Below the pieces are notes generated by a model, which was given only the letters and a program-made list of their open reading frames with translations, did not search any database and was not told the DNA's origin. Positions 49,895 through 58,074 of a DNA stretch of 64,000 nucleotides are shown here, piece by piece. Both the position numbers and the translations under genes were made by a program. The stretch comes from Oscillospiraceae bacterium. Lineage in GTDB: Bacteria > Bacillota > Clostridia > Oscillospirales > CAG-272. Numbering within the stretch: position 1 is the first letter of the stretch; the number at the start of each line of letters is the position of its first letter. Where the stretch lies: assembly GCA_015064725.1 (NCBI GenBank), contig SVRQ01000005.1, positions 31,253 through 95,252 of the forward strand, written 5' to 3'.

Positions 49895-52800
49895 TCAAAC
49901 TCTAACGCCTTTTTTCTTGCCGCCCTTTGTTGTGAGGACAAGAACGATAGCGATACCTGCGATAGCAACAACTGCAACGCAGATGATTATAGCAACAACA
50001 GGAGAAGAACCCGCTTTTTCATTGCTTGTCATAACAACGAATGTCTTGTCAGCCATATCGTTGTAATCTTCGCCTGCGATAACGATAGTAGCACCGTCGC
50101 GTTCAGCTTCGATCTTATCGAATGTGTTATCTGCGTTGATAGCAAGAACAAAGAATTCTTTCTTCTTGAAGTCTTCGCCAAGGTCGATAACAAGGCCCAT
50201 ATCTTCCGTAGCGGAAGCTTTTTCACCGTCTATGAGAAGCTCTGCAGCATATGCGCCGTAGTATTTAGCGTCATATTTGCCATCATCATAGAAATCGTTG
50301 AAGACATCAACGTATTCTTCGGGAAGTTCAATGTCTGTTACAACAAATTCAACATCCTTTTCAGCAATATCGCTGTTGTTGATGGAGAATGTGAAGTGGC
50401 CTGCGGAAGTGATATTGAGGATAGTTGTCTTCTTTGTTTCTTTCTGAGACCAAACTGTCTTACAATTCAAGCATTTCTTTTCAGTAAGCTTATCTTCGCT
50501 TGTAACTGTCTGCCAGTTGTGACCCGTAGCTTCTGTTACAGTTTCGACTCTGTGTGTGCAGCCCTTGCAGGTCGTAACGTCAAGACCGTCCTCAAGGCAA
50601 GTAGCCTTTGTTACAGTCTCGGTAACAAGCTCAACGTGGTTGTTGGGATCGATAGCGATCGTTTCTGTCTTTTTGAACGTATTGCATACTGTGCAAGTGA
50701 ATTCTTTTACGCCTGTTGCAGCGCAAGTTGCGGGAGTAAGAACAACGCCTTCGCCGTAAGTGTGGTCATCGAGAGGAAGCTTATAGGAGTTAACAGCACC
50801 GCAGCGAGTACATTTTTCAACTGCGTCACCCTGTGTTACACAAGTGGAGGGTGTGTATGTCTGAACCTGGTAATCGTGAGCAAGCATTGCCACGGGCTGT
50901 GTCTTTGTCTGCAAGCATACGGAGCAAGTGCTTGTCTGAACGCCTTCTGCCGTGCAAGTTGCGGGAGTCGTTGTTACCCAAGCGCCCCAAGTGTGGTTTT
51001 CAAGAACCTGACCGTAGGATTCTACCCAAGAAACCATGCAAACCTGGCACTGGTAAACCTGGTAGCCTCTTACGCCGCAAGTTGCAGCCTTGGAAGCAAT
51101 AACCTTTGCAAAGCTCTTGCCGTAAGTTGCTTCGCAAGTGCAGAGCGCCTTTGTAGCCGTTGCATCGAATATAGCATTGCATCCCGTGCAGTTAGCGTTC
51201 CAAGTGTTTGCAGTTGCGTTCCAAGTGACCGTGTTTACGTTTACCTTGTGGGAAGCAGGAAGAGTAACACCTTTTGTGATAACAGCGTGGCAATCAGCAC
51301 ATTCAAAGTACTGGATACCTGCGGTTGTGCAAGTGGAAGGTCTGTTTGTTACACCGGCAGTAACCTTTTCGCCGGGTGTGTGAGCAGAGGACAAGAGCGG
51401 GATATCTGCGGGAGCACCGTCTTTAGTTGTAAGACGAGCGCCGCAAAGCTTACAGAAGTATGCGATGATACCTGCTTCGGAGCAAGTTGCGGGTTTAACC
51501 GTTTTCTGTTCGTAAACCAATGCACCGCCTACCTTATGGCTGCAGCAAAGAACCTTTGCTGTGCCGTAAATATCGGAAGAAGAGTTGATAGAGTTTACTG
51601 TACCTGTAACGGAAATGTTAACTTCCTTTTCCGTATAATCGGAAGGAACGCGGAGAACGATGGTTACAGTTGCAGTATAACCGGAGATAGCGGAAAGATC
51701 GATTTCAAGAACACCGCTGTTATTGCTTGTGTTCATTATGCTTGTGTTCTGAGCGCTTACACCGCCAAGCCAAGCATTTGTGAACCAGATACCGGAAATA
51801 TCAAGGAGAACTCTTGCGGAAGTTACAGTGTAGCCTGCGGAAAGAGTAACCTTTATCGTAGCCTGTCTTGTATTGGAGTCAAAGCCTTCCACGGAAACGT
51901 TCATACTGCATTCTGTTGTAAACGCCTGGTATGATGCATAGAGGGCTTCGCGGAAAGAGGGGTTGCAATATTTGTCGGGAGAAGACAAAGCATTGAATGC
52001 CGTGTAAAGGGAAATAATCGTTGCATCGGGAGCACTTGCTATTTCATAAAACTTTGTTGCGATCTCGCATACTTTTATAAAAGTAGCATTATCAACGTCT
52101 GTTATTCTTGCGCAGATGCTCTTCTGGAAATCGCTGAAATCCTTGTAGGAGTTATAGATAGCTTCGCTCGCGCCAAGGCTCGTACCGGTGATAGTAAGAA
52201 GAGTATTGCTGTTGACCTTTGAAAGATACGTTACAACGATCTGTGCTTCGTTAACTTTCATTCTATCTGCAAGCTCAAGGCTGTTGAGCTTTGCGGCAGC
52301 AGCGTTTACGGCAGTAATAAGGCCGTTTAACGTAGTTGCCATTTCAATATCCTTGAGAGCTTCGCTGGATGTGGAGCCGCCGGGAGTTGTGCCGCCGGAT
52401 GTACCGGGAACCGTTACCGTAGAGAAAGCGTATTCTGCAGGAAGAGCAGCTACTTCGTGAGCAAGGAGAAGCTCGTAGCTGGGCTTCAAAACGGTATTAT
52501 ATGCATTTGCATATGTATTGGTTGTGGGATCCATAGTTTTGAGAAGATTTACGCATTCCTTATATTCGGAAACAAGCTCTGCGCTGAGAGATTCAAATTC
52601 GCTCTTTCTTGCACTATGATATCCTGTGTACGTTGTTCCTTCATAAGCTTCGGTAAGCAAAGCCTGAAGTCCGGCAGAATCCTGAAGACCTGCATTAAAG
52701 ACAGCCGCATATGCATCATCAGCTGTTTTAAGAGCAGCGTAAGAAGCTGCTGTGTGTGTGTAAGAGCCGCTAACTACGTGGCCTTTAAGAGCAGCAACTG

Positions 52801-52963
52801 CGTTTCTGTAAGCCGTAGCAGCCGCTGCGAATGTTGTGTCTGCGTAAAATTCAACGCTGTGGTCGTGGTCATGCTCTTCTGCTTCTGCCGCGAAAGTTGC
52901 GGGAGCAAAGCAAGCGAGGAGCAGCATTACAGCGAGAAATACGGAAAGGATTTTATTTTTCAT
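49895..52963 (-). CDS. Large membrane-anchored surface protein with cysteine-pair repeats
   Basis: 1022 residues. A signal peptide (LSVFLAVMLLLACFAPATFA) is followed by a His/Asp/Glu patch EAEEHDHDHS that may bind metal. Next come a long helical region (about 30-330) and an Ig-like beta domain (about 350-475). About eight repeats of roughly 45-75 residues follow, of the type ATC..xG...C..C (about 490-860). A beta domain precedes a C-terminal membrane anchor (SSPVVAIIICVAVVAIAGIA) and basic tail. There is no LPXTG motif. The cysteines could form disulfides or bind zinc. Starts after GGAGGAAAAA. Function unknown; a related repeat occurs in the dockerin protein at the right edge. Confidence 0.8.
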   Translation of the reverse strand: MKNKILSVFLAVMLLLACFAPATFAAEAEEHDHDHSVEFYADTTFAAAATAYRNAVAALKGHVVSGSYTHTAASYAALKTADDAYAAVFNAGLQDSAGLQALLTEAYEGTTYTGYHSARKSEFESLSAELVSEYKECVNLLKTMDPTTNTYANAYNTVLKPSYELLLAHEVAALPAEYAFSTVTVPGTSGGTTPGGSTSSEALKDIEMATTLNGLITAVNAAAAKLNSLELADRMKVNEAQIVVTYLSKVNSNTLLTITGTSLGASEAIYNSYKDFSDFQKSICARITDVDNATFIKVCEIATKFYEIASAPDATIISLYTAFNALSSPDKYCNPSFREALYASYQAFTTECSMNVSVEGFDSNTRQATIKVTLSAGYTVTSARVLLDISGIWFTNAWLGGVSAQNTSIMNTSNNSGVLEIDLSAISGYTATVTIVLRVPSDYTEKEVNISVTGTVNSINSSSDIYGTAKVLCCSHKVGGALVYEQKTVKPATCSEAGIIAYFCKLCGARLTTKDGAPADIPLLSSAHTPGEKVTAGVTNRPSTCTTAGIQYFECADCHAVITKGVTLPASHKVNVNTVTWNATANTWNANCTGCNAIFDATATKALCTCEATYGKSFAKVIASKAATCGVRGYQVYQCQVCMVSWVESYGQVLENHTWGAWVTTTPATCTAEGVQTSTCSVCLQTKTQPVAMLAHDYQVQTYTPSTCVTQGDAVEKCTRCGAVNSYKLPLDDHTYGEGVVLTPATCAATGVKEFTCTVCNTFKKTETIAIDPNNHVELVTETVTKATCLEDGLDVTTCKGCTHRVETVTEATGHNWQTVTSEDKLTEKKCLNCKTVWSQKETKKTTILNITSAGHFTFSINNSDIAEKDVEFVVTDIELPEEYVDVFNDFYDDGKYDAKYYGAYAAELLIDGEKASATEDMGLVIDLGEDFKKKEFFVLAINADNTFDKIEAERDGATIVIAGEDYNDMADKTFVVMTSNEKAGSSPVVAIIICVAVVAIAGIAIVLVLTTKGGKKKGVRV

Positions 52964-53014
52964 TTTTTCCTCCAAGTTTGTTTGTGGGTTTGTTTTCGTT
53001 TGTGAATGATTTTT

Positions 53015-53042
53015 GCCTTGTGCGCTGCAATTTACACAAGGC
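53015..53042 (-). promoter_or_regulatory. Hairpin in the 5' leader of the surface protein mRNA
   Basis: GCCTTGTG and CACAAGGC form a perfect 8-bp stem with a 12-nt loop in the leader of about 115 nt. No T-tract follows. Confidence 0.5.
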
Positions 53043-53084
53043 GCGTGCTATTTTTTATTAAAAGCACAAATCGCCATACTATTT

Positions 53085-53112
53085 ATTATAGTTATATTTA
53101 GCGTTTTGTCAA
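53085..53112 (-). promoter_or_regulatory. Promoter of the surface protein gene
   Basis: Minus strand TTGACA (53107-53112), 16 nt, TATAAT (53085-53090); both hexamers are perfect. The rest of the 375-bp gap up to the tRNA holds only AT-rich sequence, including the short palindrome CGCTTTTTT-C-AAAAAAGCG at 53187-53205. Confidence 0.85.
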
Positions 53113-53312
53113 GGAGTTTTATTAAGTTGAAGAGACCTGCATATTTCTTCCAAAAATCAAAAAAGCTTGACTCCGACTGTATTTTTCGCTTTTTTCAAAA
53201 AAGCGGTGCAAAAAAAGACAAAAAATTTTAATAATTTATTTTTTGTTGTTCACCCATAAAATAGAATATTTTAAAAAAACAGCAAAAAAACTCGGAACCG
53301 GAGGCAAGAAAA

Positions 53313-53336
53313 AAGGACTTGCATTTGCAAGTCCTT
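53313..53336 (-). terminator. Terminator of tRNA-Ser
   Basis: AAGGACTTGC and GCAAGTCCTT pair around ATTT, immediately after the tRNA 3' end, followed on the minus strand by TTTTTTC. Confidence 0.9.
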
Positions 53337-53338
53337 TA

Positions 53339-53430
53339 TGGCGGAGAGAATGAGATTCGAACTCATGGACCGGTATTAGCGGTCACACGATTTCCAGTCG
53401 TGCGCCTTAGACCAACTCAGCCATCTCTCC
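53339..53430 (-). tRNA. tRNA-Ser (anticodon GGA), CCA encoded
   Basis: Read on the minus strand the molecule begins GGAGAGATGGCTGAG and ends TCTCTCCGCCA. The anticodon stem-loop CACGACTGGAAATCGTG gives anticodon GGA, and a long variable arm (GTGACCGCTAATACCGGTC) is typical of serine tRNA. The T-arm contains GTTCGAATC. The encoded CCA lies at 53339-53341. Confidence 0.97.
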
Positions 53431-53442
53431 ATCAGCTCGTTT

Positions 53443-53471
53443 ATTCTAACACAAGTTTTTTTAAAAGTCAA
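53443..53471 (-). promoter_or_regulatory. Promoter of tRNA-Ser
   Basis: Minus strand TTGACT (53466-53471), 17 nt, TAGAAT (53443-53448), 13 bp before the tRNA 5' end. Confidence 0.75.
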
Positions 53472-53518
53472 TACCTTTTTTAAATTTTTTCAAAAAAATT
53501 TGTTTTAATCATTATACA

Positions 53519-53547
53519 TTGACTATCATATAAAAAAGTATTATAAT
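53519..53547 (+). promoter_or_regulatory. Promoter of the sugar isomerase/epimerase gene
   Basis: TTGACT (53519-53524), 17 nt, TATAAT (53542-53547). It diverges from the tRNA promoter. Confidence 0.75.
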
Positions 53548-53623
53548 TATGATAAAAGCTCGGTTTTAACGAAGAAAGCATTTTTTTAAAAGAGCAAAAT
53601 TTAATTTACAAGAGGTAATGATT

Positions 53624-54565
53624 ATGAAATTATCCGTTCAAACTATGGGCACTACAGATATCATCGGTATAGATGCAGGCTATGCCGCCATAAAAGCCGC
53701 AGGCTTTGACTGCGTTGACTTCGGTCTTGACGGTCAGCACAAATGGGATGACCTTATGAAAGGTCAGAAATGTGCATTTTATGAGGATGATAACCTCAGA
53801 GCTTTTATCGAAGAGCACAAGGCCGCCGCAAAGAAATACGGCATTGAATTCGGTCAGATGCACGCGCCCTTCCCGCTTTATCTCCCGCGTTCCCCCGAGG
53901 GAGGCAAGATCGTGCAGGAGGACACAGCAAAATGCATCGAATACGCCGGCGAGATCGGCTGCCCCCGCATAGTTATCCATCCGCTCTTTGACGGAAGCAC
54001 TCGCTACCCCTCCCTTACCAAGGAGCAGGAATATAAGCTCAATATAGATTACTACACCTCGATCATTCCCCTGCTCAAGAAGCACAACGTGGTTTGCTGT
54101 CTGGAAAATATGTGGGGACAGGATTGGAGAACCAAAAAAATATACGCGGCTTGCTGCTCTGACTTAAATGAAACCATAAAATACATTGATGAGCTCAACG
54201 CCATCGCAGGAGAAAGACTCTTCGGCTTCTGCCTTGATATCGGCCATCTGTTGCTTGTCGGTCAAGATCCCTGCTACTGGATAGAAAAACTCGGCGATCG
54301 ACTTGAAACGCTCCACGTTCACGACAATGACGGCGTAGGCGACGATCATATCGCCCCCTACCTCGGCTGTTGCAACTGGGATAGATTTATACTCGGTCTT
54401 CGCAAGATAGGATACAAGGGTAATTTCAGCTTTGAAGCAAGCAACTTCAACAGAAAATTCCCCAAGGAGCTCGTTCCCGCAGCTCTGGATATGCTCGGAG
54501 CTCTCGGCAAATACTTCGTCGGCAGAATAACAGCCCAAACAGACCCTATGGATGAATATAAATAA
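53624..54565 (+). CDS. Sugar phosphate isomerase/epimerase (xylose-isomerase-like TIM barrel)
   Basis: The 313-residue protein has the AP-endonuclease-2/xylose-isomerase-like barrel. Metal-ligand segments include FGQMHAPFPL, RIVIHPLF, CCLENMWGQ, FCLDIGHLLLV and LHVHDNDGVGDDH, ending with NFSFEASNF. The family isomerises or epimerises sugars and inositols; the substrate cannot be told here. The ATG at 53624 has AGAGGT at proper spacing, unlike an ATG 6 nt upstream. Monocistronic. Confidence 0.85.
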   Translation: MKLSVQTMGTTDIIGIDAGYAAIKAAGFDCVDFGLDGQHKWDDLMKGQKCAFYEDDNLRAFIEEHKAAAKKYGIEFGQMHAPFPLYLPRSPEGGKIVQEDTAKCIEYAGEIGCPRIVIHPLFDGSTRYPSLTKEQEYKLNIDYYTSIIPLLKKHNVVCCLENMWGQDWRTKKIYAACCSDLNETIKYIDELNAIAGERLFGFCLDIGHLLLVGQDPCYWIEKLGDRLETLHVHDNDGVGDDHIAPYLGCCNWDRFILGLRKIGYKGNFSFEASNFNRKFPKELVPAALDMLGALGKYFVGRITAQTDPMDEYK

Positions 54566-54573
54566 TAGAAATG

Positions 54574-54610
54574 CAAAAAGTCACGGTTCATCACCGTGAC
54601 TTTTATTTTT
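54574..54610 (+). terminator. Terminator of the isomerase/epimerase gene
   Basis: AAAGTCACGGT and ACCGTGACTTT pair around TCATC, followed by TATTTTT. Confidence 0.88.
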
Positions 54611-54618
54611 GTATAAAG

Positions 54619-54646
54619 AAAACAGGATGGTCACCCATCCTGTTTT
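54619..54646. repeat. ACAGGATGG hairpin, copy 1
   Basis: AAACAGGATGG and CCATCCTGTTT pair across TCAC. Almost the same hairpin recurs at 55702-55731. T-runs on both sides make it a possible bidirectional terminator. Confidence 0.65.
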
Positions 54647-54673
54647 TATATTATATTCTCGAAAAACTGTTTT

Positions 54674-54696
54674 ACGGGAGGCGTTCCGCCTCCCGT
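54674..54696 (-). terminator. Hairpin at the end of the XRE gene
   Basis: ACGGGAGGCG and CGCCTCCCGT form a perfect 10-bp stem with loop TTC, directly after the stop of the minus-strand HTH gene. The T-tract is poor, so termination may rely on the neighbouring hairpin at 54619-54646. Confidence 0.65.
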
Positions 54697-54981
54697 TTAT
54701 TCGTTATTTTTTCTGAAATCATCTATTAAAACGGAAAAATGCGCTACGGTTTCAACAGGCAGACCCGAAACGTCCAAGCGAGGGACATCGTCAAGCCCCA
54801 AAAGATAATCCGTTGTAACGCCGAAAATTTTAGAGATACGCACAAGCATCTCCACAGAGGGCTGAATATTATCGTTTTCCCAATTAGACACGGTCTGTTT
54901 CGTTACGTTCAAGCGTGCGGCAAGTTCAACCTGATTCCAACCGCAAGCGCGGCGCAATTCGTTTATTCTCTGTCCCAGCAT
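54697..54981 (-). CDS. XRE-family HTH regulator
   Basis: 94 residues: one HTH domain (RINELRRACGWNQVELAARL, NVTKQTVSNWENDNIQPSVE) plus a short acidic tail (HFSVLIDDFRKNNE). It diverges from a lipoprotein gene over a 130-bp gap with inverted repeats, so it probably controls that gene and itself. Confidence 0.85.
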   Translation of the reverse strand: MLGQRINELRRACGWNQVELAARLNVTKQTVSNWENDNIQPSVEMLVRISKIFGVTTDYLLGLDDVPRLDVSGLPVETVAHFSVLIDDFRKNNE

Positions 54982-55006
54982 AATACCTCCATATACGCTA
55001 CAATCA

Positions 55007-55070
55007 AATATTACAATACTATTATAAAATATTACTTGACAATATTAAAATACTATGGTATTGTAATATT
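55007..55070. promoter_or_regulatory. Inverted repeats and promoter in the XRE/lipoprotein divergon
   Basis: AATATTACAATAC (55007-55019) is exactly inverted at 55058-55070 (GTATTGTAATATT). A shorter palindrome AATAC-TATG-GTATT lies at 55049-55062. A perfect -35 TTGACA (55036-55041) with TATTGT 17 nt on (55059-55064) sits inside, so a bound regulator would cover the -10. Confidence 0.6.
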
Positions 55071-55112
55071 GGACTATCGTCTATTATTATAAGCAGAAAG
55101 GAGGTAAATAAA

Positions 55113-55667
55113 ATGAAAAAAATTATTGCTCTACTCTTGGCGGCAGTTATGTGTTTGTCTCTTGTTGCATGCGGCAATAACAGCAGCTCGGATAACGGCA
55201 GCTCGGATAACGGCAGCTCGGATAATAATAAAAATAACGGCGTAGAACTTACAACAGATAATTTCAATGATTACTTTGATATTTCCGCAACGGTAAAACC
55301 CGGAACTAAAACAATGTGTATGTACAAAAATGATTTTGTAGATCTATATAAAAACTTGGAATGCGATATATCTTTCAAGGGAAACCCTAATTACGAATTT
55401 CAAAACGTGGTTGTTGAGATCGAATTTTACCACACCGCTCCGTTGAATTCGGAATTTGAATCCAGCAAAACAATTTCCGTTAGTTTGAACTTAGCAGGTA
55501 ACGGATACGGTTCGTGTGTTGTAGATACCCCTGTACAAAGTGAAGAATGGGATAATATTTCCGCAACAACATATACTTTTTATTCCGTTAAAAACATCAG
55601 CACAACATTGGATTATTCCGGCTACAGCATTGTCGGTGTTTCCGGTACTGCGATAAAAAACAACTAA
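55113..55667 (+). CDS. Lipoprotein with SSDNG repeats at its N-terminus
   Basis: A 184-residue protein has a signal peptide and lipobox SLVAC (Cys about 20). A flexible linker follows, made by tandem 15-bp DNA repeats (SSDNGSSDNGSSDNN). The mature domain (about 45-180) is beta-rich with no recognised family. AAAGGAGG precedes the ATG. The repeat may vary in length between strains by slippage. Confidence 0.8.
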   Translation: MKKIIALLLAAVMCLSLVACGNNSSSDNGSSDNGSSDNNKNNGVELTTDNFNDYFDISATVKPGTKTMCMYKNDFVDLYKNLECDISFKGNPNYEFQNVVVEIEFYHTAPLNSEFESSKTISVSLNLAGNGYGSCVVDTPVQSEEWDNISATTYTFYSVKNISTTLDYSGYSIVGVSGTAIKNN

Positions 55668-55701
55668 AAAAATATCGCAATAATCCAAAACAATATTACA
55701 C

Positions 55702-55731
55702 AAAAACAGGATGGTCCCCCATCCTGTTTTT
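55702..55731. repeat. ACAGGATGG hairpin, copy 2 (terminator-like)
   Basis: AAAACAGGATGG and CCATCCTGTTTT pair around TCCC. It closes the lipoprotein gene on the plus strand and the reverse rubrerythrin gene on the minus strand. Confidence 0.7.
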
Positions 55732-55760
55732 GTTGTGCTTTTATGTGTATTCAAAGGAGA

Positions 55761-56309
55761 TTATTTTCCGAAATATCTCTTGAGAAGACCTTCAAATGCC
55801 TTGCCGTGTCTTGCTTCATCTCTTGCCATTTCGTGAACTGTATCGTGGATAGCGTCGAGGTTAGCGAGTTTTGCGCGGCGAGCGAGGTCATATTTGCCTG
55901 CTGTTGCACCGTTTTCAGCTTCAACTCTCATTTCGAGGTTCTTCTTTGTGGAAGATGTAACAACCTCACCGAGGATTTCCGCAAACTTAGCAGCGTGTTC
56001 AGCTTCTTCGTAAGCTGCCTTTTCCCAGTACATACCGATCTCGGGGTAGCCCTCTCTGTGAGCAACTCTTGCCATAGCGAGGTACATACCAACCTCGGAG
56101 CATTCACCCTCGAAGTTTGCGCGAAGATCTCTGATAATGTCTTCGGAAACACCGTCAACGATACCTACAACGTGCTCGCACGCCCAAGTTCTTCTGTTTT
56201 CTTTAACCTCTACGAATTTTTCAGCGGGAACCTTGCACTGGGGGCATCTTTCGGGAGCAGCATCTCCCTCGTGAACGTAACCGCAAACAGAACATACAAA
56301 TTTAGCCAT
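55761..56309 (-). CDS. Reverse rubrerythrin
   Basis: A 182-residue protein starts with a rubredoxin domain (CxxC at 6-9 and 22-25, [12 protein letters not shown]), followed by a ferritin-like di-iron four-helix domain ([51 protein letters not shown]). The rubredoxin-first order defines reverse rubrerythrins of Clostridia, which reduce hydrogen peroxide and oxygen. It lies 39 bp downstream of the PerR gene on the same strand. Confidence 0.95.
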   Translation of the reverse strand: MAKFVCSVCGYVHEGDAAPERCPQCKVPAEKFVEVKENRRTWACEHVVGIVDGVSEDIIRDLRANFEGECSEVGMYLAMARVAHREGYPEIGMYWEKAAYEEAEHAAKFAEILGEVVTSSTKKNLEMRVEAENGATAGKYDLARRAKLANLDAIHDTVHEMARDEARHGKAFEGLLKRYFGK

Positions 56310-56348
56310 AATTTCCTCCTAAAATATATAATCTTTAATTTTTTTGAC

Positions 56349-56729
56349 TTAGTTGTTATATTCAAGACACTTTTTGCATATACCGCGAAAAGTGGTACTT
56401 GTAAATTTAATTTTTCCGCCGATCTCTTCCTCGGCACTTTCCAAGCCGCCAAGGCAAAGGGGAGTAAATATATCATATACGTCTCCGCAGATGTCGCAGA
56501 AGAAGTGCGTATGATCAGATACGTCGATATCGTACCGTTCCCTGCCGGCAGCGCCTATTTTTATAAGCGTTCCGTCCGCACAGAGCTGCGAAAGATTTCG
56601 GTAAACCGTGGCAAGGCTTATTTCCGGGTATTTTTCTCTCACACGCTCATATACCATATCAGCCGTGGGGTGATCCCTTTTTGCGCCGAGCACTTCGCAT
56701 ATAGCATCGCGCTTGGTTGAATGCTTCAT
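56349..56729 (-). CDS. perR: Fur-family peroxide regulator (PerR-like)
   Basis: The 126-residue Fur-fold protein has a winged helix with HPTADMVYERV and ISLATVYRNLSQL, the metal-site segment DHTHFFCDICG and a C-terminal GICKKCLE. The two CxxC pairs form the structural zinc site. Its gene starts just downstream of a near-canonical Fur/PerR box and is followed by a peroxide-scavenging enzyme, so PerR is the best assignment; Fur or Zur cannot be excluded by sequence alone. Confidence 0.88.
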   Translation of the reverse strand: MKHSTKRDAICEVLGAKRDHPTADMVYERVREKYPEISLATVYRNLSQLCADGTLIKIGAAGRERYDIDVSDHTHFFCDICGDVYDIFTPLCLGGLESAEEEIGGKIKFTSTTFRGICKKCLEYNN

Positions 56730-56751
56730 AGCCTCGCCTCCTTTATTTAAT

Positions 56752-56814
56752 AACGATAACGATTATCGTTTTTGCTTACGGTTATATATTAACATAAGAT
56801 TTTGTGTTTGTCAA
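56752..56814 (-). promoter_or_regulatory. PerR box and promoter of the perR-rubrerythrin operon
   Basis: AACGATAA-CGA-TTATCGTT (56752-56770) is a perfect inverted repeat. On the minus strand TTGACA (56809-56814), 17 nt and TAATAT (56786-56791) lie upstream, placing the box just after the -10 near +10 to +30, ideal for repression. Confidence 0.8.
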
Positions 56815-56994
56815 TATGTTTTTTAAAGTTTTTTAAGTTTTTTTGCAATTAAAACGTGAGGAGCAAGTCTCTACCCTACTGTAAAAGCTTGATTTGGCAA
56901 ATATAATATAAACCTTCGATGAAAATTCCATTATATACATAACGGGTCCGTAGAAATCACAAAATTCTATAGCTGAAGAAATTCCTATGCAACA
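56815..56994. other. Unassigned AT-rich gap between perR and the next operon
   Basis: I see no gene, repeat or clear regulatory site here. A 64-codon open frame on the minus strand lacks a ribosome site. Confidence 0.5.
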
Positions 56995-57018
56995 AAAAAC
57001 GACCGTGAGATCGTTTTT
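56995..57018 (-). terminator. Terminator after the small membrane protein gene
   Basis: AAAAACGA and TCGTTTTT pair around CCGTGAGA. On the minus strand a T-run follows. Confidence 0.7.
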
Positions 57019-57040
57019 CGAGTTCACAGCCGTTTATTAT

Positions 57041-57556
57041 TTAATTTTTTTCAAAGCAATGCTTAAATTCTCCGAAGTCTTTAATTCCGTAAAGAGTAAA
57101 GACGTTTTTTTCTTCTATTTTATCGTTGTCTATATTTGATATTAAAGTTGCCTTACCTTTAAAATAAATATGCCCCACATTAAACATCTTTTCGATAAAA
57201 TTCTGATGAAACTCCATATCACAAATATCTGATACAGAATATCTTACCTTCACCCACCAAAAGCCATTTCTTCCATCGCGGCGAAGAAAAATATGGTCAT
57301 CAAAATCCACAAAACCGTTGTATATTGATATTTTTAACGGACGATGATATATCTCAACGGCTATCAAAAATATAATGACCGCAATAAACGGAAAGAACAA
57401 AAAACTCACATACTCCTCTTTATTTATTATACCTATTATAAATAAAATCAACGATATTGCCGCTGTAATTATCGCATATCGGTACACATATGGGTTAAAG
57501 ATATTAAAAATTCTGTTAAGTCGAAATGTTCTCAGTTCGTCTTTTTCGATTTTCAT
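57041..57556 (-). CDS. Unknown membrane protein with PH-like C-terminal domain
   Basis: 171 residues with two membrane segments (about 27-45 and 50-70) and a C-terminal domain of alternating short strands (ISIYNGFVDFDDHIFLRR, GHIYFKGKATLI), resembling bacterial PH-like domains. No family name can be given. It follows the next gene upstream by 5 nt. Confidence 0.65.
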   Translation of the reverse strand: MKIEKDELRTFRLNRIFNIFNPYVYRYAIITAAISLILFIIGIINKEEYVSFLFFPFIAVIIFLIAVEIYHRPLKISIYNGFVDFDDHIFLRRDGRNGFWWVKVRYSVSDICDMEFHQNFIEKMFNVGHIYFKGKATLISNIDNDKIEEKNVFTLYGIKDFGEFKHCFEKN

Positions 57557-57561
57557 ATCGC

Positions 57562-58062
57562 TTATTTAACCTTGAATCTTTTAGCCTTTCCGAGAGTGTA
57601 ACCCATAACGAATGCCGCCGCCATAAATATAAGATCAACGTAAAGGCCGAATACGCCGATAGCAAATATTTCGTAAAGGAACACGTCAACGTAGGAGAAA
57701 AGACCCATACCGAGCGATGCATAGAGCGCAACGTCTGAAAGATCAGCCGCTTCAGTTCCCGTAAAGAAAAGTGATACGGTATAAACTATCGCGCAGATGA
57801 TGGGAAAAGCATGGGAAGTAAAAACAGCCCTTTTAAGCTCCACTCGGTTATATGCAAAAGCATAGCCGCAAGCACCCCAGCCGAAAACAGCAAGGATAAA
57901 GATGATTATTCCCGTGAAGTGAAAACTTTCCGCTTTGATAAACGGAATAATACCCGAAAGTATCAAAAGGTAGAGCCCTGCGGAGAGCACGGGCACAAGT
58001 GCGAGAAACCACACCCATATGGGTGTTTTTTTGCTTTTAAGATTTGTTTTCGTGTTTGACAT
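57562..58062 (-). CDS. Unknown polytopic membrane protein
   Basis: 166 residues with about five hydrophobic segments (about 16-35, 48-68, 83-100, 112-132, 135-158) and basic termini. No recognised family. It lies 12 bp downstream of addA on the same strand and may be cotranscribed. Confidence 0.65.
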   Translation of the reverse strand: MSNTKTNLKSKKTPIWVWFLALVPVLSAGLYLLILSGIIPFIKAESFHFTGIIIFILAVFGWGACGYAFAYNRVELKRAVFTSHAFPIICAIVYTVSLFFTGTEAADLSDVALYASLGMGLFSYVDVFLYEIFAIGVFGLYVDLIFMAAAFVMGYTLGKAKRFKVK

Positions 58063-58074
58063 ATTGTCCCCCTT

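Noticed and set aside
50396..51934. Plus-strand open frame of 512 codons
   Set aside because: Antisense to the cysteine-repeat surface protein; its Cys/Ser richness mirrors the repeats on the real strand.
49895..52963. Ig-like domain of the surface protein as a cohesin
   Set aside because: Strand pattern is compatible, but no cohesin signature can be recognised by eye; left as an unnamed beta domain.
56833..57027. 64-codon minus-strand open frame
   Set aside because: No Shine-Dalgarno, no recognisable content, and it overlaps the terminator of the next operon.
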